A program made the position numbers and the translations under genes. This document shows positions 26,101-33,488 of a DNA stretch of 64,000 nt, one piece after another. The DNA is from Lachnospiraceae bacterium (GTDB lineage Bacteria > Bacillota > Clostridia > Lachnospirales > Lachnospiraceae): assembly GCA_015058015.1 (NCBI GenBank), contig SVDM01000007.1:1-64000 (forward strand). The letters are read 5' to 3'. The notes under the pieces were generated by a model. It ran no database searches. It saw only the letters and a program-made list of their open reading frames with translations, and had not been told where the DNA came from. Within the stretch, counting starts at the first letter, position 1. Every line of letters begins with the position of its first letter.

Positions 26101-26605
26101 TCATAGCCGCCAATGTATCGAAGTAGTTGCCAAATCTTGAATAGGTAACAATAAAGTTCGGGAAATGATAACCTATTATCCAACAGGCTATATTGACCAC
26201 TGCATTAAGGATTATCATTACAATCTGCATTATTCCGTCAATTATCAATACCACATATATGCTTCCCAGCAAAAGCCAGATGGGCGCTCCTCCATATACT
26301 CCGCCGTTGGTAAAAAACATTACGGGCTGGAAGATAAATATCAATACAATGCTAATGACTATTCTTGCAGACCTTATCCTATTGGTCTTGTAGCTGAATA
26401 TGACATATAATGAGAAGAGTATTGCTCCCACCAAAGTGGATATTGTGGCAGCTATAGGCTCTCCCATAGCCAGTCCTGAAGGCACAGCGACAAAAAGTGC
26501 TATCAATACCGTAATCGAAAACACTACAAAAGACCTGTCTTTATAGTCTATATCAGAGTTGTACAGATATGTACGCAGTCGCTTAAAGGGTCCGTTTATA
26601 ATCAT
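23168..26605 (-). CDS. Hybrid histidine kinase with embedded DegV domain and C-terminal HPt
   Basis: 1145 residues. Order: about 5-6 membrane segments (25-185); HisKA with His216 in SVSHEIRTP; HATPase with Asn333-334 and glycine boxes DSGTG and GTGLG; receiver 468-585 with Asp473-474, acceptor Asp517 and Lys571; a DegV-like region about 613-895; and HPt with His1010 in VHALKSSSRL. The DegV stretch shows the family landmarks: TNSLADLP (usually TDSxxDLP), SAAPT (usually TSxPS), ITNGISKEYERA, VDSGSLSNATGML, DTSYLTRRGILS, LRPCLKLNSDG and GPGTFGLLF. DegV proteins bind fatty acids, for example FakB delivering them to the kinase FakA. ATG overlaps the previous gene by 4 bp. The protein could both sense a lipid and relay phosphate. 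Confidence 0.9.
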   Translation of the reverse strand: MIINGPFKRLRTYLYNSDIDYKDRSFVVFSITVLIALFVAVPSGLAMGEPIAATISTLVGAILFSLYVIFSYKTNRIRSARIVISIVLIFIFQPVMFFTNGGVYGGAPIWLLLGSIYVVLIIDGIMQIVMIILNAVVNIACWIIGYHFPNFIVTYSRFGNYFDTLAAMIIVGGVIFILLAFQKEIYKLENDVAKEKTREVEELNRKQNRFFSSVSHEIRTPINTVLGLNEIILRQEDATPEILKDARNIQGAGRMLLALINDVLDISKIEAGKMEIIPVDYSVGNMVSELVNMVWLKAEQKGLEFKVNIDPTLPATLYGDEIRIKQILINILNNAVKYTHEGFVKLQMEYEPLDDDNIIFRAIISDSGTGIPQEALPHIFDSFQRVEEKKNRKIEGTGLGMSIVKNLVDLMGGTVTASSIYAQGSTFTVSLKQKIATDKKLGNIELSAGSAVTTFEKYEHSFFAPDARILIVDDNEMNLEVETKLLEGTEMTIDEATNGQEALEMTLKNKYDLIFMDHLMPVMDGIDAFKEIRNQVGGLNRDVPIVVLTANADAENILLYSETGFDRYVVKPVSGRQLEETILGLLPKEKLVLNENVELTGGRKNTASGYIRKKPVIITTNSLADLPESVVRDLQIERIPFTIRTDSGLFYDGVEAVSDEMIRYLDDGGVIAESAAPTEEEFMIFFAEHLQRAHHIIHITITNGISKEYERASAAAKAFGNVTIVDSGSLSNATGMLALIAAKLAKQGKTEEQIVEELEEAKSRLRCSFVVADTSYLTRRGILSSRMDRMLKSLWLRPCLKLNSDGFDVGKLLRGNLKRCYERYIKRALSINANPDTDLIFINYAEIAEEHLLWIADEIEKRVHFDHVVIQKASAGIAANCGPGTFGLLFMAKGEKEYHLGKMIERAENAYEEARAIQIIEENMRKEAEANKAEKSKADTGESEEVMTEEPKWYDALENLDVDYAIKNSGSEDLFREVLQIYYDSAKEKEEEIRRFYEAEDFENYTIKVHALKSSSRLIGAMELGDEAEKLEMAGKNADTEYIKANNDRVMEMLQSLVKELDVVCHKEEAEDESKPIAEDFIMESFYEMAKEAAEAEDAERMKDMYKEMEDYRIPDSEIELYNTIKENFDIMNYKSIITALEGKV

Positions 26606-28662
26606 TTATCTTCCCTCCCTTCATAACAAATCATGTTATCGGGAAGGACTCTCTTCATAACCCTCTCGAAGTCTGCTATATCTATGGGCTTAGCGATGAA
26701 GCCGTCAAAGCCCTCTCTTATGAACATCTCCTTTGCCCCACTAAGGGCATTGGCGGTAAGGGCAATAATAATCGGATGTCTGCCGTGGTCTGATGCCACA
26801 TTACGCAGCCTGTGCATGGTTTCCACGCCATCCATCTCAGGCATCATGTGATCCATAAATATCAAATCGTAATCAAACTCGCTGATAATATACTTGTTCA
26901 ATGCATCGATACCGCTTTCCGCCGTGTCGGTATCCAGCTTATATTCTTTAAACAATCCTGTGGCTACCACCAGGTTCATGGGCTCGTCATCTACTATAAG
27001 AGTCTTAATTCCCGGGAATGTCACATTGCCGATTTCTTCAATATCATCCAATCCTTTATAACCGGTTTTCTGATTAAGAGCTTTAACAATCGGCAAGCCG
27101 TAAAGAGGCGGAGTAAGCTTGTTTACCCTGCTGCCGGGCGGCAGTCTTAAGCCCGTCTCATCCGATACGGATACAACGATTCCCTGTTCTGCAATCTTTT
27201 CTACATAAGTCCAGTCATCTTCGTATTCATCCTGACCCATAAATACATGAGAAACATCAAGAGCATCCACCAGGGTCTTTAACTCCCTTATGTCCCCGGC
27301 TGAGAACAGATGCACTCTAAGACCAAGCGCCAGCGTAATGGCCATGGTGTTATAGAACTCCCGCAATTTGGGATATACGTACTTGGTGGGGTTGTCGTAG
27401 AATACCACGCTGCCGGAGAAGTCCGGATCCACCGTAAGGCAGGGAGCAGGATCTATCACTTCCTGCGGAATGGAGAGCCTTACTGTTGTGCCTTCTCCCT
27501 TCCTGCTTTCAATTAGAACGAAGCCACCCATCTTATGTACAAAACCGTATACTATGGGCAGGCCGATACCTATTCCGCCTGTGCTTCTGTTTCGCTTCTT
27601 GTTAGCCTGGTACATTCCTTTGGAGACATTTGCAATCTCATCTCTGGTCATACCAATGCCCATATCCGATACTTCTATGGTAAGGTTTACACCGTATTCT
27701 CTCTTTTTGGTGGACACACCCACATAGATTCCGCCTTCCTTGGTGAACTTAATTGCGTTATCAAGGAGATGCCTGAAGAGCTTGTGGAGCTTTCTGATAT
27801 CTCCCTTCATCATAGCGGGAACCATGGGATCTATATCCACTACAAGTTCCAATTCATCTTTCCTGTCATTTTGATTAAAAAGAGCTACCACATCATTAAT
27901 AAGAGAAGTACTCATGTAGTTCTCTTCTTCAAGGGCCAGCTCGCCTCTTTTTATTTCCGTATAATCCTGGATATCTTCAATCTGATAGGACAGACGTATA
28001 CCCGCCTGCCTGATAGATAAGACCTCGTGGGTCTCCTTGTCTTTTAACATGATGGTGGTCATTCCGTTTACTACGTTGACCGGTGTACGAAGTTCGTGAG
28101 AAATGTTGGATAAGAAATCCTCCATGTCAGTATCGTACTTTTCTATTTCTCTTTCTCTTCTCTCTATTCTGTCTCTGTCTGCGATTCTATGGGTAACACT
28201 TAGTCGACAGAACACGTACATACATACTACAATTCCGCAATGCAGTAGTAATCTAGATACTGCCAGAGAGTCTGTAATATCTATGTCCGAGCCGTACTGA
28301 AGGTATATCTGAATCCCCACAAGTCCAAAGAACTCCAAAAGTATTATGTTCAATATGACTTTCTTATCAATGAGGGCGAAAACCGCCATAAAAAGCATGG
28401 AGATTACAGCTATATCAAAATAGCTTGTTCTATGAATACCATGGAAGAATATGATAAGCATTCCGCAGATAAAATAGAGAACAAGACGATATGCGGCATC
28501 AAACCGCTGGGTAATATGGACAAACCACAAAGCTATAATGGCAACACCCACCAAGGGCGGAAGATAAAACTCCCAACCCAGAATAAAGCTTTCTACTATG
28601 AAGGCCACTGCCGCCAATGACTCGACGATCAGTATCATCCGGTCAATCTTGATTCTTTCCAC
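26602..28662 (-). CDS. Hybrid sensor histidine kinase with internal pseudo-receiver
   Basis: 686 residues starting at GTG 28662 after GGGGGGAAG. About five to six membrane segments (10-152) with little extracellular sequence precede a coiled region, HisKA (His189 in NISHELRTP), HATPase (Asn302, DMGIGM, GGIGIGLP), a degenerate receiver-like region (about 415-525, SGSVVFYDNP...) without acceptor, and a true receiver 552-675 (Asp558-559, acceptor Asp604 in LIFMDHMMPEMDG, Lys658). Without an HPt of its own it may use the HPt at the end of the next protein, with which it overlaps by ATGA. First gene of the signalling cassette. Confidence 0.9.
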   Translation of the reverse strand: MERIKIDRMILIVESLAAVAFIVESFILGWEFYLPPLVGVAIIALWFVHITQRFDAAYRLVLYFICGMLIIFFHGIHRTSYFDIAVISMLFMAVFALIDKKVILNIILLEFFGLVGIQIYLQYGSDIDITDSLAVSRLLLHCGIVVCMYVFCRLSVTHRIADRDRIERREREIEKYDTDMEDFLSNISHELRTPVNVVNGMTTIMLKDKETHEVLSIRQAGIRLSYQIEDIQDYTEIKRGELALEEENYMSTSLINDVVALFNQNDRKDELELVVDIDPMVPAMMKGDIRKLHKLFRHLLDNAIKFTKEGGIYVGVSTKKREYGVNLTIEVSDMGIGMTRDEIANVSKGMYQANKKRNRSTGGIGIGLPIVYGFVHKMGGFVLIESRKGEGTTVRLSIPQEVIDPAPCLTVDPDFSGSVVFYDNPTKYVYPKLREFYNTMAITLALGLRVHLFSAGDIRELKTLVDALDVSHVFMGQDEYEDDWTYVEKIAEQGIVVSVSDETGLRLPPGSRVNKLTPPLYGLPIVKALNQKTGYKGLDDIEEIGNVTFPGIKTLIVDDEPMNLVVATGLFKEYKLDTDTAESGIDALNKYIISEFDYDLIFMDHMMPEMDGVETMHRLRNVASDHGRHPIIIALTANALSGAKEMFIREGFDGFIAKPIDIADFERVMKRVLPDNMICYEGREDK

Positions 28663-28739
28663 GTTATACTTCCCCCCGACGGTTTTGTGTTACATGCCAT
28701 CCCCTAAGACCCACGTATCACTAGTAACGCTTTGAAGTC

Positions 28740-28769
28740 AGTATAACAGTATTTATAAGGCCTCGTCAA
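28740..28769 (-). promoter_or_regulatory. Promoter of the signalling cassette
   Basis: Minus strand TTGACG (28764-28769), 18-bp spacer, TATACT (28740-28745), about 75 nt upstream of the GTG start. No second strong promoter was seen inside the cassette, so the four genes are probably one transcript. Confidence 0.72.
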
Positions 28770-28821
28770 TATTGTGTACACATTTTGACGAAATTTTGTA
28801 AAAAATATTCACAATTATTAT

Positions 28822-30093
28822 CTATGCTTTGGAAATTTGGGATTGTACAGGGATATCTTCACCTTCTTCATGGGTTTCAAGGGCCTTAATGCTCTTTATT
28901 GACAGCATGCTTAATGCTATCAAAGCCAGGCAGATTCCGGCAATAAGCATTACTATTCCTGCGCCTCTGCCTACGCCGCCACCGCTTACATTTCCAAGGA
29001 GGTCTGCTGCAATTCCGGATATACCATATGCTATAACATATCCCAGTTGAGACAGAAAGCCTATCATTCCCCATACTCTTCCCTGAAGCTCGGTGGGAAT
29101 ATTGGTCCTGGTAAGGTAATCAAGACAGTTGTTGGCAAAGGGAAGTGATGCGAAGAAGAGGAAGCCGAAAATACACGGAATAAAAGCATCCTGCTTCAGA
29201 CCGAAAAGCGCCATATTAACTCCCGCAAATGCCAGGGATATACTAAGGATTCTAACGTAATGCTTCTTTATTCCCTTTATACCCAGGAAAACTCCCGATA
29301 CCAGCATTCCGCAAGCTGATACGGATTCTGCTATGCCTAGGGTTCCCGCATCCGTAAAGGAAAGGAAGAAGGGCTCGGCCAAGACCTGGAACATACCCAT
29401 AAAAAGGCAGATTGCAGAAGTTACGAGGACCAGAAGCAGTACACCTTTTTTGGCTCTTAATACTCTCCATCCCTCTTTCATACTCTCCATAAATGAATCG
29501 GTTTTTTCTACGGTTTTGGCTTCTATATTCTTTCTTACTACCGCTGTGGATAACAGGGTAATGAAAAACGTGCATATATCTATAATAAGTAACAGTTTTA
29601 CGTCGCTTAAGCTAAGGAGCAGTCCTGCAAGTACCGGAGAGAACAGGTACCTGGCACTTCCTGCCAGAGATACAAGACCGCTGGCTTTGGAGAATTCTTC
29701 TTTTGTAAGCATATCTGAAATAGTTGCCCTGTACGAAGGCTCAAGTAAGGCCGAGAAGGCGGCGCTTACAAATACACCGAGACAAATCTGCCATAAGGAT
29801 GCCTCTCCTGTCATCATGCAAATCAGTATATATATGATACCCAGTCCGGAGCATCCGTCTCCAATCATCATAAGTATCCTTCTATCATATCGATCAGCCA
29901 ATACTCCTGCAGGAACACTTAAGATAAGGGTGGGCAGAAAGCCAAGAAGGGTTACTATTGCCATACCGGCTGCACTTCCTGTTTGATTAAATACGTATAC
30001 CCCCAGGCCAAAGCTTGTTAATCCCCCTCCTATTGAAGAAATAAGCTCTCCGGCCCACAGTAACATAAACTTGCCAAAATTAGAATTCTTCAT
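28822..30093 (-). CDS. MFS transporter, probable drug or siderophore exporter type
   Basis: 423 residues with 12 helices. The N-terminus (FGKFMLLWAGELISSIGGGLTSFGLGVYVFNQTGSA) and the loop AGVLADRYDRRILMMIGD are those of the EntS/MFS_3 efflux group (tetracycline- or macrolide-efflux-like). The C-terminal tail is acidic and cytoplasmic. Divergent from the GntR-ABC operon, with about 170 bp between start codons. A possible -10 (TATACT at about 30130) lacks a good -35. No terminator is evident downstream, so some transcript may enter the signalling cassette. Confidence 0.85.
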   Translation of the reverse strand: MKNSNFGKFMLLWAGELISSIGGGLTSFGLGVYVFNQTGSAAGMAIVTLLGFLPTLILSVPAGVLADRYDRRILMMIGDGCSGLGIIYILICMMTGEASLWQICLGVFVSAAFSALLEPSYRATISDMLTKEEFSKASGLVSLAGSARYLFSPVLAGLLLSLSDVKLLLIIDICTFFITLLSTAVVRKNIEAKTVEKTDSFMESMKEGWRVLRAKKGVLLLVLVTSAICLFMGMFQVLAEPFFLSFTDAGTLGIAESVSACGMLVSGVFLGIKGIKKHYVRILSISLAFAGVNMALFGLKQDAFIPCIFGFLFFASLPFANNCLDYLTRTNIPTELQGRVWGMIGFLSQLGYVIAYGISGIAADLLGNVSGGGVGRGAGIVMLIAGICLALIALSMLSIKSIKALETHEEGEDIPVQSQISKA

Positions 30094-30201
30094 TGTTGCA
30101 TTTCTTTCCTTTCCTTATGTATGTAAGCTTAGTATAGAGGGTAATTTATTAAACAATCATTAAAACACTTAAAATCACCTTATTTACACTTTTTGAGAGA
30201 A

Positions 30202-30248
30202 AACAGTGTATAACAGTTGACAACAGTTAAACACTGTTATATACTGTT
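30202..30248 (+). promoter_or_regulatory. GntR-operon promoter overlapped by a 16-bp inverted-repeat operator
   Basis: TTGACA (30217-30222), 17 bp, TATACT (30240-30245) is a near-consensus promoter. The half-sites aacagtgtataacagt (30202-30217) and actgttatatactgtt (30233-30248) are inverted repeats with one mismatch and overlap both boxes. This is a strong candidate operator for autorepression by the adjacent GntR protein. Confidence 0.82.
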
Positions 30249-30264
30249 TGTCGGAGGGACAAAT

Positions 30265-30639
30265 ATGCATATAATAATAAACAATTCCTCAATGGTACCG
30301 ATTTACGAACAGCTTATGAACCAGGTTAAGAACAAAATCATAAGCGGTGAACTGGGTGAGAACGAAGCACTCCCTTCCGTAAGAGCTCTATCAGGAGAAC
30401 TTCGTATCAGCTCTCTTACAGTAAAGAAAGCCTATGACAAGCTGGAAGAAGAGGGTTTCGTCATTACAGTACACGGCAAGGGCACATATGTGGCAGAAAC
30501 AGACAAAGAGATGGCTATGGAAGCCAGAAGGAAACTGGTGGAAGATGACCTGTCTCTTGCCATCAGCAAGGCCAAGTCCGTTGGACTTAGTAAGGACGAT
30601 ATCTCCCAAATGGTTGAAATCATACTGGAGGACTACTAA
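30265..30639 (+). CDS. GntR-family regulator (YtrA subfamily)
   Basis: 124 residues from ATG 30265, which follows CGGAGGGAC; an in-frame ATG at 30217 lies in the promoter and is rejected. Winged-helix N-terminus: PIYEQLMNQVKNKIISGEL, LPSVRALSGELRISSLTVKKAYDKLEEEGF, HGKGTYV. The C-terminal ~45 residues are short, as in the YtrA subfamily, which typically represses a linked ABC exporter operon. The ABC ATPase ATG overlaps its TAA, so they are coupled. The palindrome in the promoter is the expected binding site. Confidence 0.92.
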   Translation: MHIIINNSSMVPIYEQLMNQVKNKIISGELGENEALPSVRALSGELRISSLTVKKAYDKLEEEGFVITVHGKGTYVAETDKEMAMEARRKLVEDDLSLAISKAKSVGLSKDDISQMVEIILEDY

Positions 30640-31484
30640 TGGTTAAGATTAATAATTTAGTTAAGAATTACGGCAATTTTAAACTGGATGTATCACTAGA
30701 GATACAAAGGGGTGCCGTTACCGGACTGGTGGGCAAAAACGGTGCCGGTAAGAGTACCACAATCAAGGCAATCTTAGGCCTTATTAAGGCTGATGGCGGA
30801 AGTGTGGAAATAGACGGCACTGATGTACGTGACCTTACCCTTAAGGATAAAGAGGCAATAGGAGTAGCCATGTCCGATTCGGGATTTAGCAACTACATCA
30901 CCTTAAAAGATGTTATGGCTATTATGCGCAAGCTTTATCCCTCATTTGACGAGGCTTTCTTTAGGGATCAGTGCGCAAGAGCGGGCCTTCCCTTCGATAA
31001 GAAGATTAAAGATTTCTCAACGGGTATGAAGGCCAAGCTTCGTGTCTTGGCAGCCCTCAGTCACAGGGCTAAGCTTCTTATTATGGACGAGCCCACAGCG
31101 GGACTGGATGTGGAAGCCCGGGTTGAGACCTTAGACCTTATCAGAGATTACTTATCCTGCAACGATGAGTGTTCAATTCTCCTTACATCCCATATTTCTT
31201 CGGACCTTGAAGGGCTGTGCGATGACATTTACCTGATTAATGATGGTAAAGTTGTACTTCATGAAGATACGGATGCCATCCTTGGCAAGTACGGAATCCT
31301 GAAGGTAGATGAAGAAGAATATACGAAGCTTGATAAAAGCTATCTTCTTCGCTCCAAGAAGACTCCTTTCGGCTATTCCTGCTTTACCAATGAGAAACAG
31401 TTCTATATGGAGAATTATCCGGATATAGTCATTGAGAAAGGCTCTATCGATGATTTGATTCTTATGATGACGGGAGGTAACTAA
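30639..31484 (+). CDS. ABC transporter ATP-binding protein (YtrB/BcrA-like)
   Basis: 281 residues. Walker A GKNGAGKST, the Q-loop region replaced by AMSDSGFSNYITLKD, the C-loop FSTGMKAKL and Walker B LLIMDEPTAGLD are present. The ~60 residues after the nucleotide domain are poorly conserved. With the next gene (a membrane subunit) it forms a GntR-controlled exporter like those responding to cell-envelope-active compounds in Bacillus; substrate unknown. The ATG overlaps the stop of the regulator. Confidence 0.92.
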   Translation: MVKINNLVKNYGNFKLDVSLEIQRGAVTGLVGKNGAGKSTTIKAILGLIKADGGSVEIDGTDVRDLTLKDKEAIGVAMSDSGFSNYITLKDVMAIMRKLYPSFDEAFFRDQCARAGLPFDKKIKDFSTGMKAKLRVLAALSHRAKLLIMDEPTAGLDVEARVETLDLIRDYLSCNDECSILLTSHISSDLEGLCDDIYLINDGKVVLHEDTDAILGKYGILKVDEEEYTKLDKSYLLRSKKTPFGYSCFTNEKQFYMENYPDIVIEKGSIDDLILMMTGGN

Positions 31485-31485
31485 T

Positions 31486-32139
31486 ATGAGTGGATTATTG
31501 ACTAAAGATTTTCGATTGATAACACAGCGAAAAGAATCATTTCTTATGTTCATTATAATAGCTGCTGTTATGGGATATGCCATGGACGGGTCCTTCGTTG
31601 TGGGATATATGACTCTCCTTGGGACAACCTTAGGCATAGGAACTTTAAGTTACGATGAAATGGACAATGGTATGCCCTTTATTATGACTTGGCCTATTAG
31701 CAGAAAGACCTACTGTTTAGAAAAATACATCTTTTGTTCTATCACGGCTGTGGCTTCCTGGGCATTTGGTTTGATAGCTTACTTTGCGGTGAATACAGCA
31801 AAGAATGCGCCCTTTAATTTTCTTGACGAGTTTCCCGGCATGGTGGCATTCTTACCTGTAATGATTATTATTTTATCGATTATGCTTCCTGTTGAAGTAA
31901 AGTTCGGAATGGAGAAATCCAGAGTAATAATGCTTATTGTATTCGGCGCCCTGGGCGCAAGTATAGTGTTCTTATCCGGAATAGTAGGGGGTTCTGAGAA
32001 CCGATTTTTGATGCTTGCAGCCAAGCTTTCTGAGTTTAATCCTGTAGTGGTAATAGGTGTCATGGTAGTTGGTGCCCTTATAATTTGCTTAGTTTCCTAT
32101 TTACTTACCTGCAAAATAATGAATAAAAAAGAGTTTTAA
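31486..32139 (+). CDS. ABC-2 type membrane permease
   Basis: 217 residues with about six hydrophobic helices. It begins MSGLLTKDFRLITQRKESFLMF, the usual amphipathic start of ABC-2 permeases in GntR-ABC operons, and has the motif SYDEMDNGMPFIMTWPISRKTYCLEKYIF between helices two and three. It is one base downstream of the ATPase stop and is its membrane partner, probably working as a dimer. A bidirectional terminator follows immediately. Confidence 0.88.
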   Translation: MSGLLTKDFRLITQRKESFLMFIIIAAVMGYAMDGSFVVGYMTLLGTTLGIGTLSYDEMDNGMPFIMTWPISRKTYCLEKYIFCSITAVASWAFGLIAYFAVNTAKNAPFNFLDEFPGMVAFLPVMIIILSIMLPVEVKFGMEKSRVIMLIVFGALGASIVFLSGIVGGSENRFLMLAAKLSEFNPVVVIGVMVVGALIICLVSYLLTCKIMNKKEF

Positions 32140-32175
32140 AAAAAGCGGCTGCCGCATGTGTTATATGCGGCAGCC
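32140..32175. terminator. Bidirectional intrinsic terminator
   Basis: The perfect 11-bp stem ggctgccgcat/atgcggcagcc (32147-32157, 32165-32175) is flanked by seven A on the left and CTTTAATT on the right. It is stronger for the minus-strand gene (T7 tract) but also ends the plus-strand ABC operon. Confidence 0.88.
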
Positions 32176-32195
32176 TTTAATTAATCAATACTCTC

Positions 32196-32519
32196 TTAAG
32201 CTGTAAGCGTGAACTTTCCATCAAGGAAGTCACGTAATAATCCGTTTGCTTTAATCTTTTTACCATTTACGAAAATAACGAATGGTTTCTCTTTGTTTCT
32301 GTTAAGAGCCTCTCTCTTAGAAGCTAAAATCTTGGCATACTCTACAGCCTTAAAATAATTATCGAAGTATGCGCATCTGTTACCCATGGTGTGATCTGAT
32401 GTAATCCAATATTCTTCAACCATGGCAAGGTTAGCGTCAATCTCATTGACCTTGAGAAACTTCTCTACGTTCTCTTGTCTAACTAAATTATACTCTTTAT
32501 TTAATGTTGAAAGTTCCAT
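32196..32519 (-). CDS. Hypothetical 107-residue protein
   Basis: I recognise no family. The protein is charged and soluble, begins MELSTLNKEYNLVRQENVEKFL, has an aromatic segment MVEEYWITSDH...CAYFDNYFKAVEYAKILASKREAL, and ends with a short basic stretch (FVNGKKIKANGLLRDFLDGKF). It is a real gene by its good promoter (TTGACT-17-TACAAT), ribosome binding site region AAGGGTGAC, and terminator. Monocistronic. Confidence 0.75.
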   Translation of the reverse strand: MELSTLNKEYNLVRQENVEKFLKVNEIDANLAMVEEYWITSDHTMGNRCAYFDNYFKAVEYAKILASKREALNRNKEKPFVIFVNGKKIKANGLLRDFLDGKFTLTA

Positions 32520-32561
32520 CTGTCACCCTTCTCTATGTAAACAGTTTTCAGTTCCAAGGCT

Positions 32562-32590
32562 ATTGTAGTACCTTTTTCCCAATTAGTCAA
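32562..32590 (-). promoter_or_regulatory. Sigma-A promoter of the 107-residue hypothetical protein
   Basis: Minus strand TTGACT (32585-32590), 17-bp spacer, TACAAT (32562-32567), about 40 nt upstream of the ATG. Confidence 0.8.
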
Positions 32591-32685
32591 TCATTTTTTG
32601 CAATTTATGCAAAAAAATCTACCAAATATGTCATAGAGGCGGGACCGGGAGACCATTTTTGTAAGCTCTTGTATGAGTTTTTTAT

Positions 32686-33192
32686 TTACTTGCTATTGTC
32701 TTCAATCTCCTTAATAATATAATCAAGGACCTGATCTTTAGTAATATCAAGAACTACTCCAAGCTCCTGATATAGCATGTCTTCTGCAAGACGCATGTAC
32801 TTATCGTCCGCTGCAGTAACCTTCTTTCCTTCATCAAGTCTTTGCTTCCTTCTAAAGTAAATGCATTTTATCAGCTTAAAAAGATCTATACAATCATACT
32901 TTTGCAAGGCTTCCTTATACTCGGCGTCAGGTTTTTTCTCATCCTTTAGTTTCAAAGGCTCTATTTCTCTTATTCTTGAAATCAGATTCTTTGCCTCTTC
33001 TTTAGATATGAGCTTTCTCATCCTTGATAAGTCCCCATCTACGCCAACGTATATCGTACACTTGCTGCTTCTTGCGCTCAAAATATAATAAAGCCGATTC
33101 TTATCAATTCCGGGAATATCAATTGTTGTTACATCTGTAATATCGCAAAGTCCATTAGTCCCATATAAAACCAAGTCTCCCTTTTTAAACAT
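32686..33192 (-). CDS. CarD-family transcriptional regulator
   Basis: 168 residues from ATG 33192; AGGAG is correctly spaced for it and too close to ATG 33201. The N-terminal CarD/TRCF RNA-polymerase-interacting domain is clear (FKKGDLVLYGTNGLCDITDV...YYILSARSSKCTIYVGVD), and the C-terminal helical domain (EAKNLISRIREIE..., LFKLIKCIYFRRKQRLDEGKKVTAADDKYMRLAEDMLYQELGVVL) matches the DNA-binding part. CarD proteins bind the beta subunit and stabilise open promoter complexes. The leader begins with a hairpin. No terminator was seen after its stop. Confidence 0.9.
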   Translation of the reverse strand: MFKKGDLVLYGTNGLCDITDVTTIDIPGIDKNRLYYILSARSSKCTIYVGVDGDLSRMRKLISKEEAKNLISRIREIEPLKLKDEKKPDAEYKEALQKYDCIDLFKLIKCIYFRRKQRLDEGKKVTAADDKYMRLAEDMLYQELGVVLDITKDQVLDYIIKEIEDNSK

Positions 33193-33244
33193 ATAATGCA
33201 TCTCCTATCCTAAAAAACATTAAGGCTCCATCTTAAATTGATAA

Positions 33245-33283
33245 GAGTAGCAGAAAACCGGTCTTACGCAGAATCTGCTACTC
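33245..33283 (-). promoter_or_regulatory. Hairpin at the start of the carD-like leader
   Basis: A perfect 10-bp stem (gagtagcaga at 33245-33254, tctgctactc at 33274-33283) with a 19-nt loop. It lies between the putative promoter and the CarD-family gene. It lacks a strong T run, so it may stabilise the transcript's 5' end. Confidence 0.6.
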
Positions 33284-33294
33284 GTTACTATGGT

Positions 33295-33324
33295 ATGATA
33301 TCACAAATACTTTTCTTGATTCAA
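33295..33324 (-). promoter_or_regulatory. Possible promoter of the CarD-family gene
   Basis: Minus strand TTGAAT (33319-33324), 18-bp spacer, TATCAT (33295-33300). Moderate matches only. Confidence 0.45.
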
Positions 33325-33415
33325 AGGACATCTTTTACAAATTTTCGTAAAACAATGTTAGAAAAAATACCACGGGACAGGTAGGAAGGTGCGCGGGCTA
33401 CGGATTCAAGCGAAT

Positions 33416-33465
33416 CCAAGAGATGAATTCGCATTTCGCTTCGCTACATGCTCACCATCTCTTGG
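33416..33465. repeat. Intergenic hairpin with conserved loop, copy A
   Basis: A perfect 10-bp stem (ccaagagatg/catctcttgg) encloses AATTCGC...TTTCGCTTCGCTACATGCTCAC. The loop shares ATTCGC, GC-TTC-GC and TAC with the hairpin at 33489-33546, and ATTCGC...TTCG...TGCTCA with the element at 3923-3960, while the stems are unrelated. Confidence 0.75.
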
Positions 33466-33488
33466 CAATGGCTACGGAATATCTGCGG

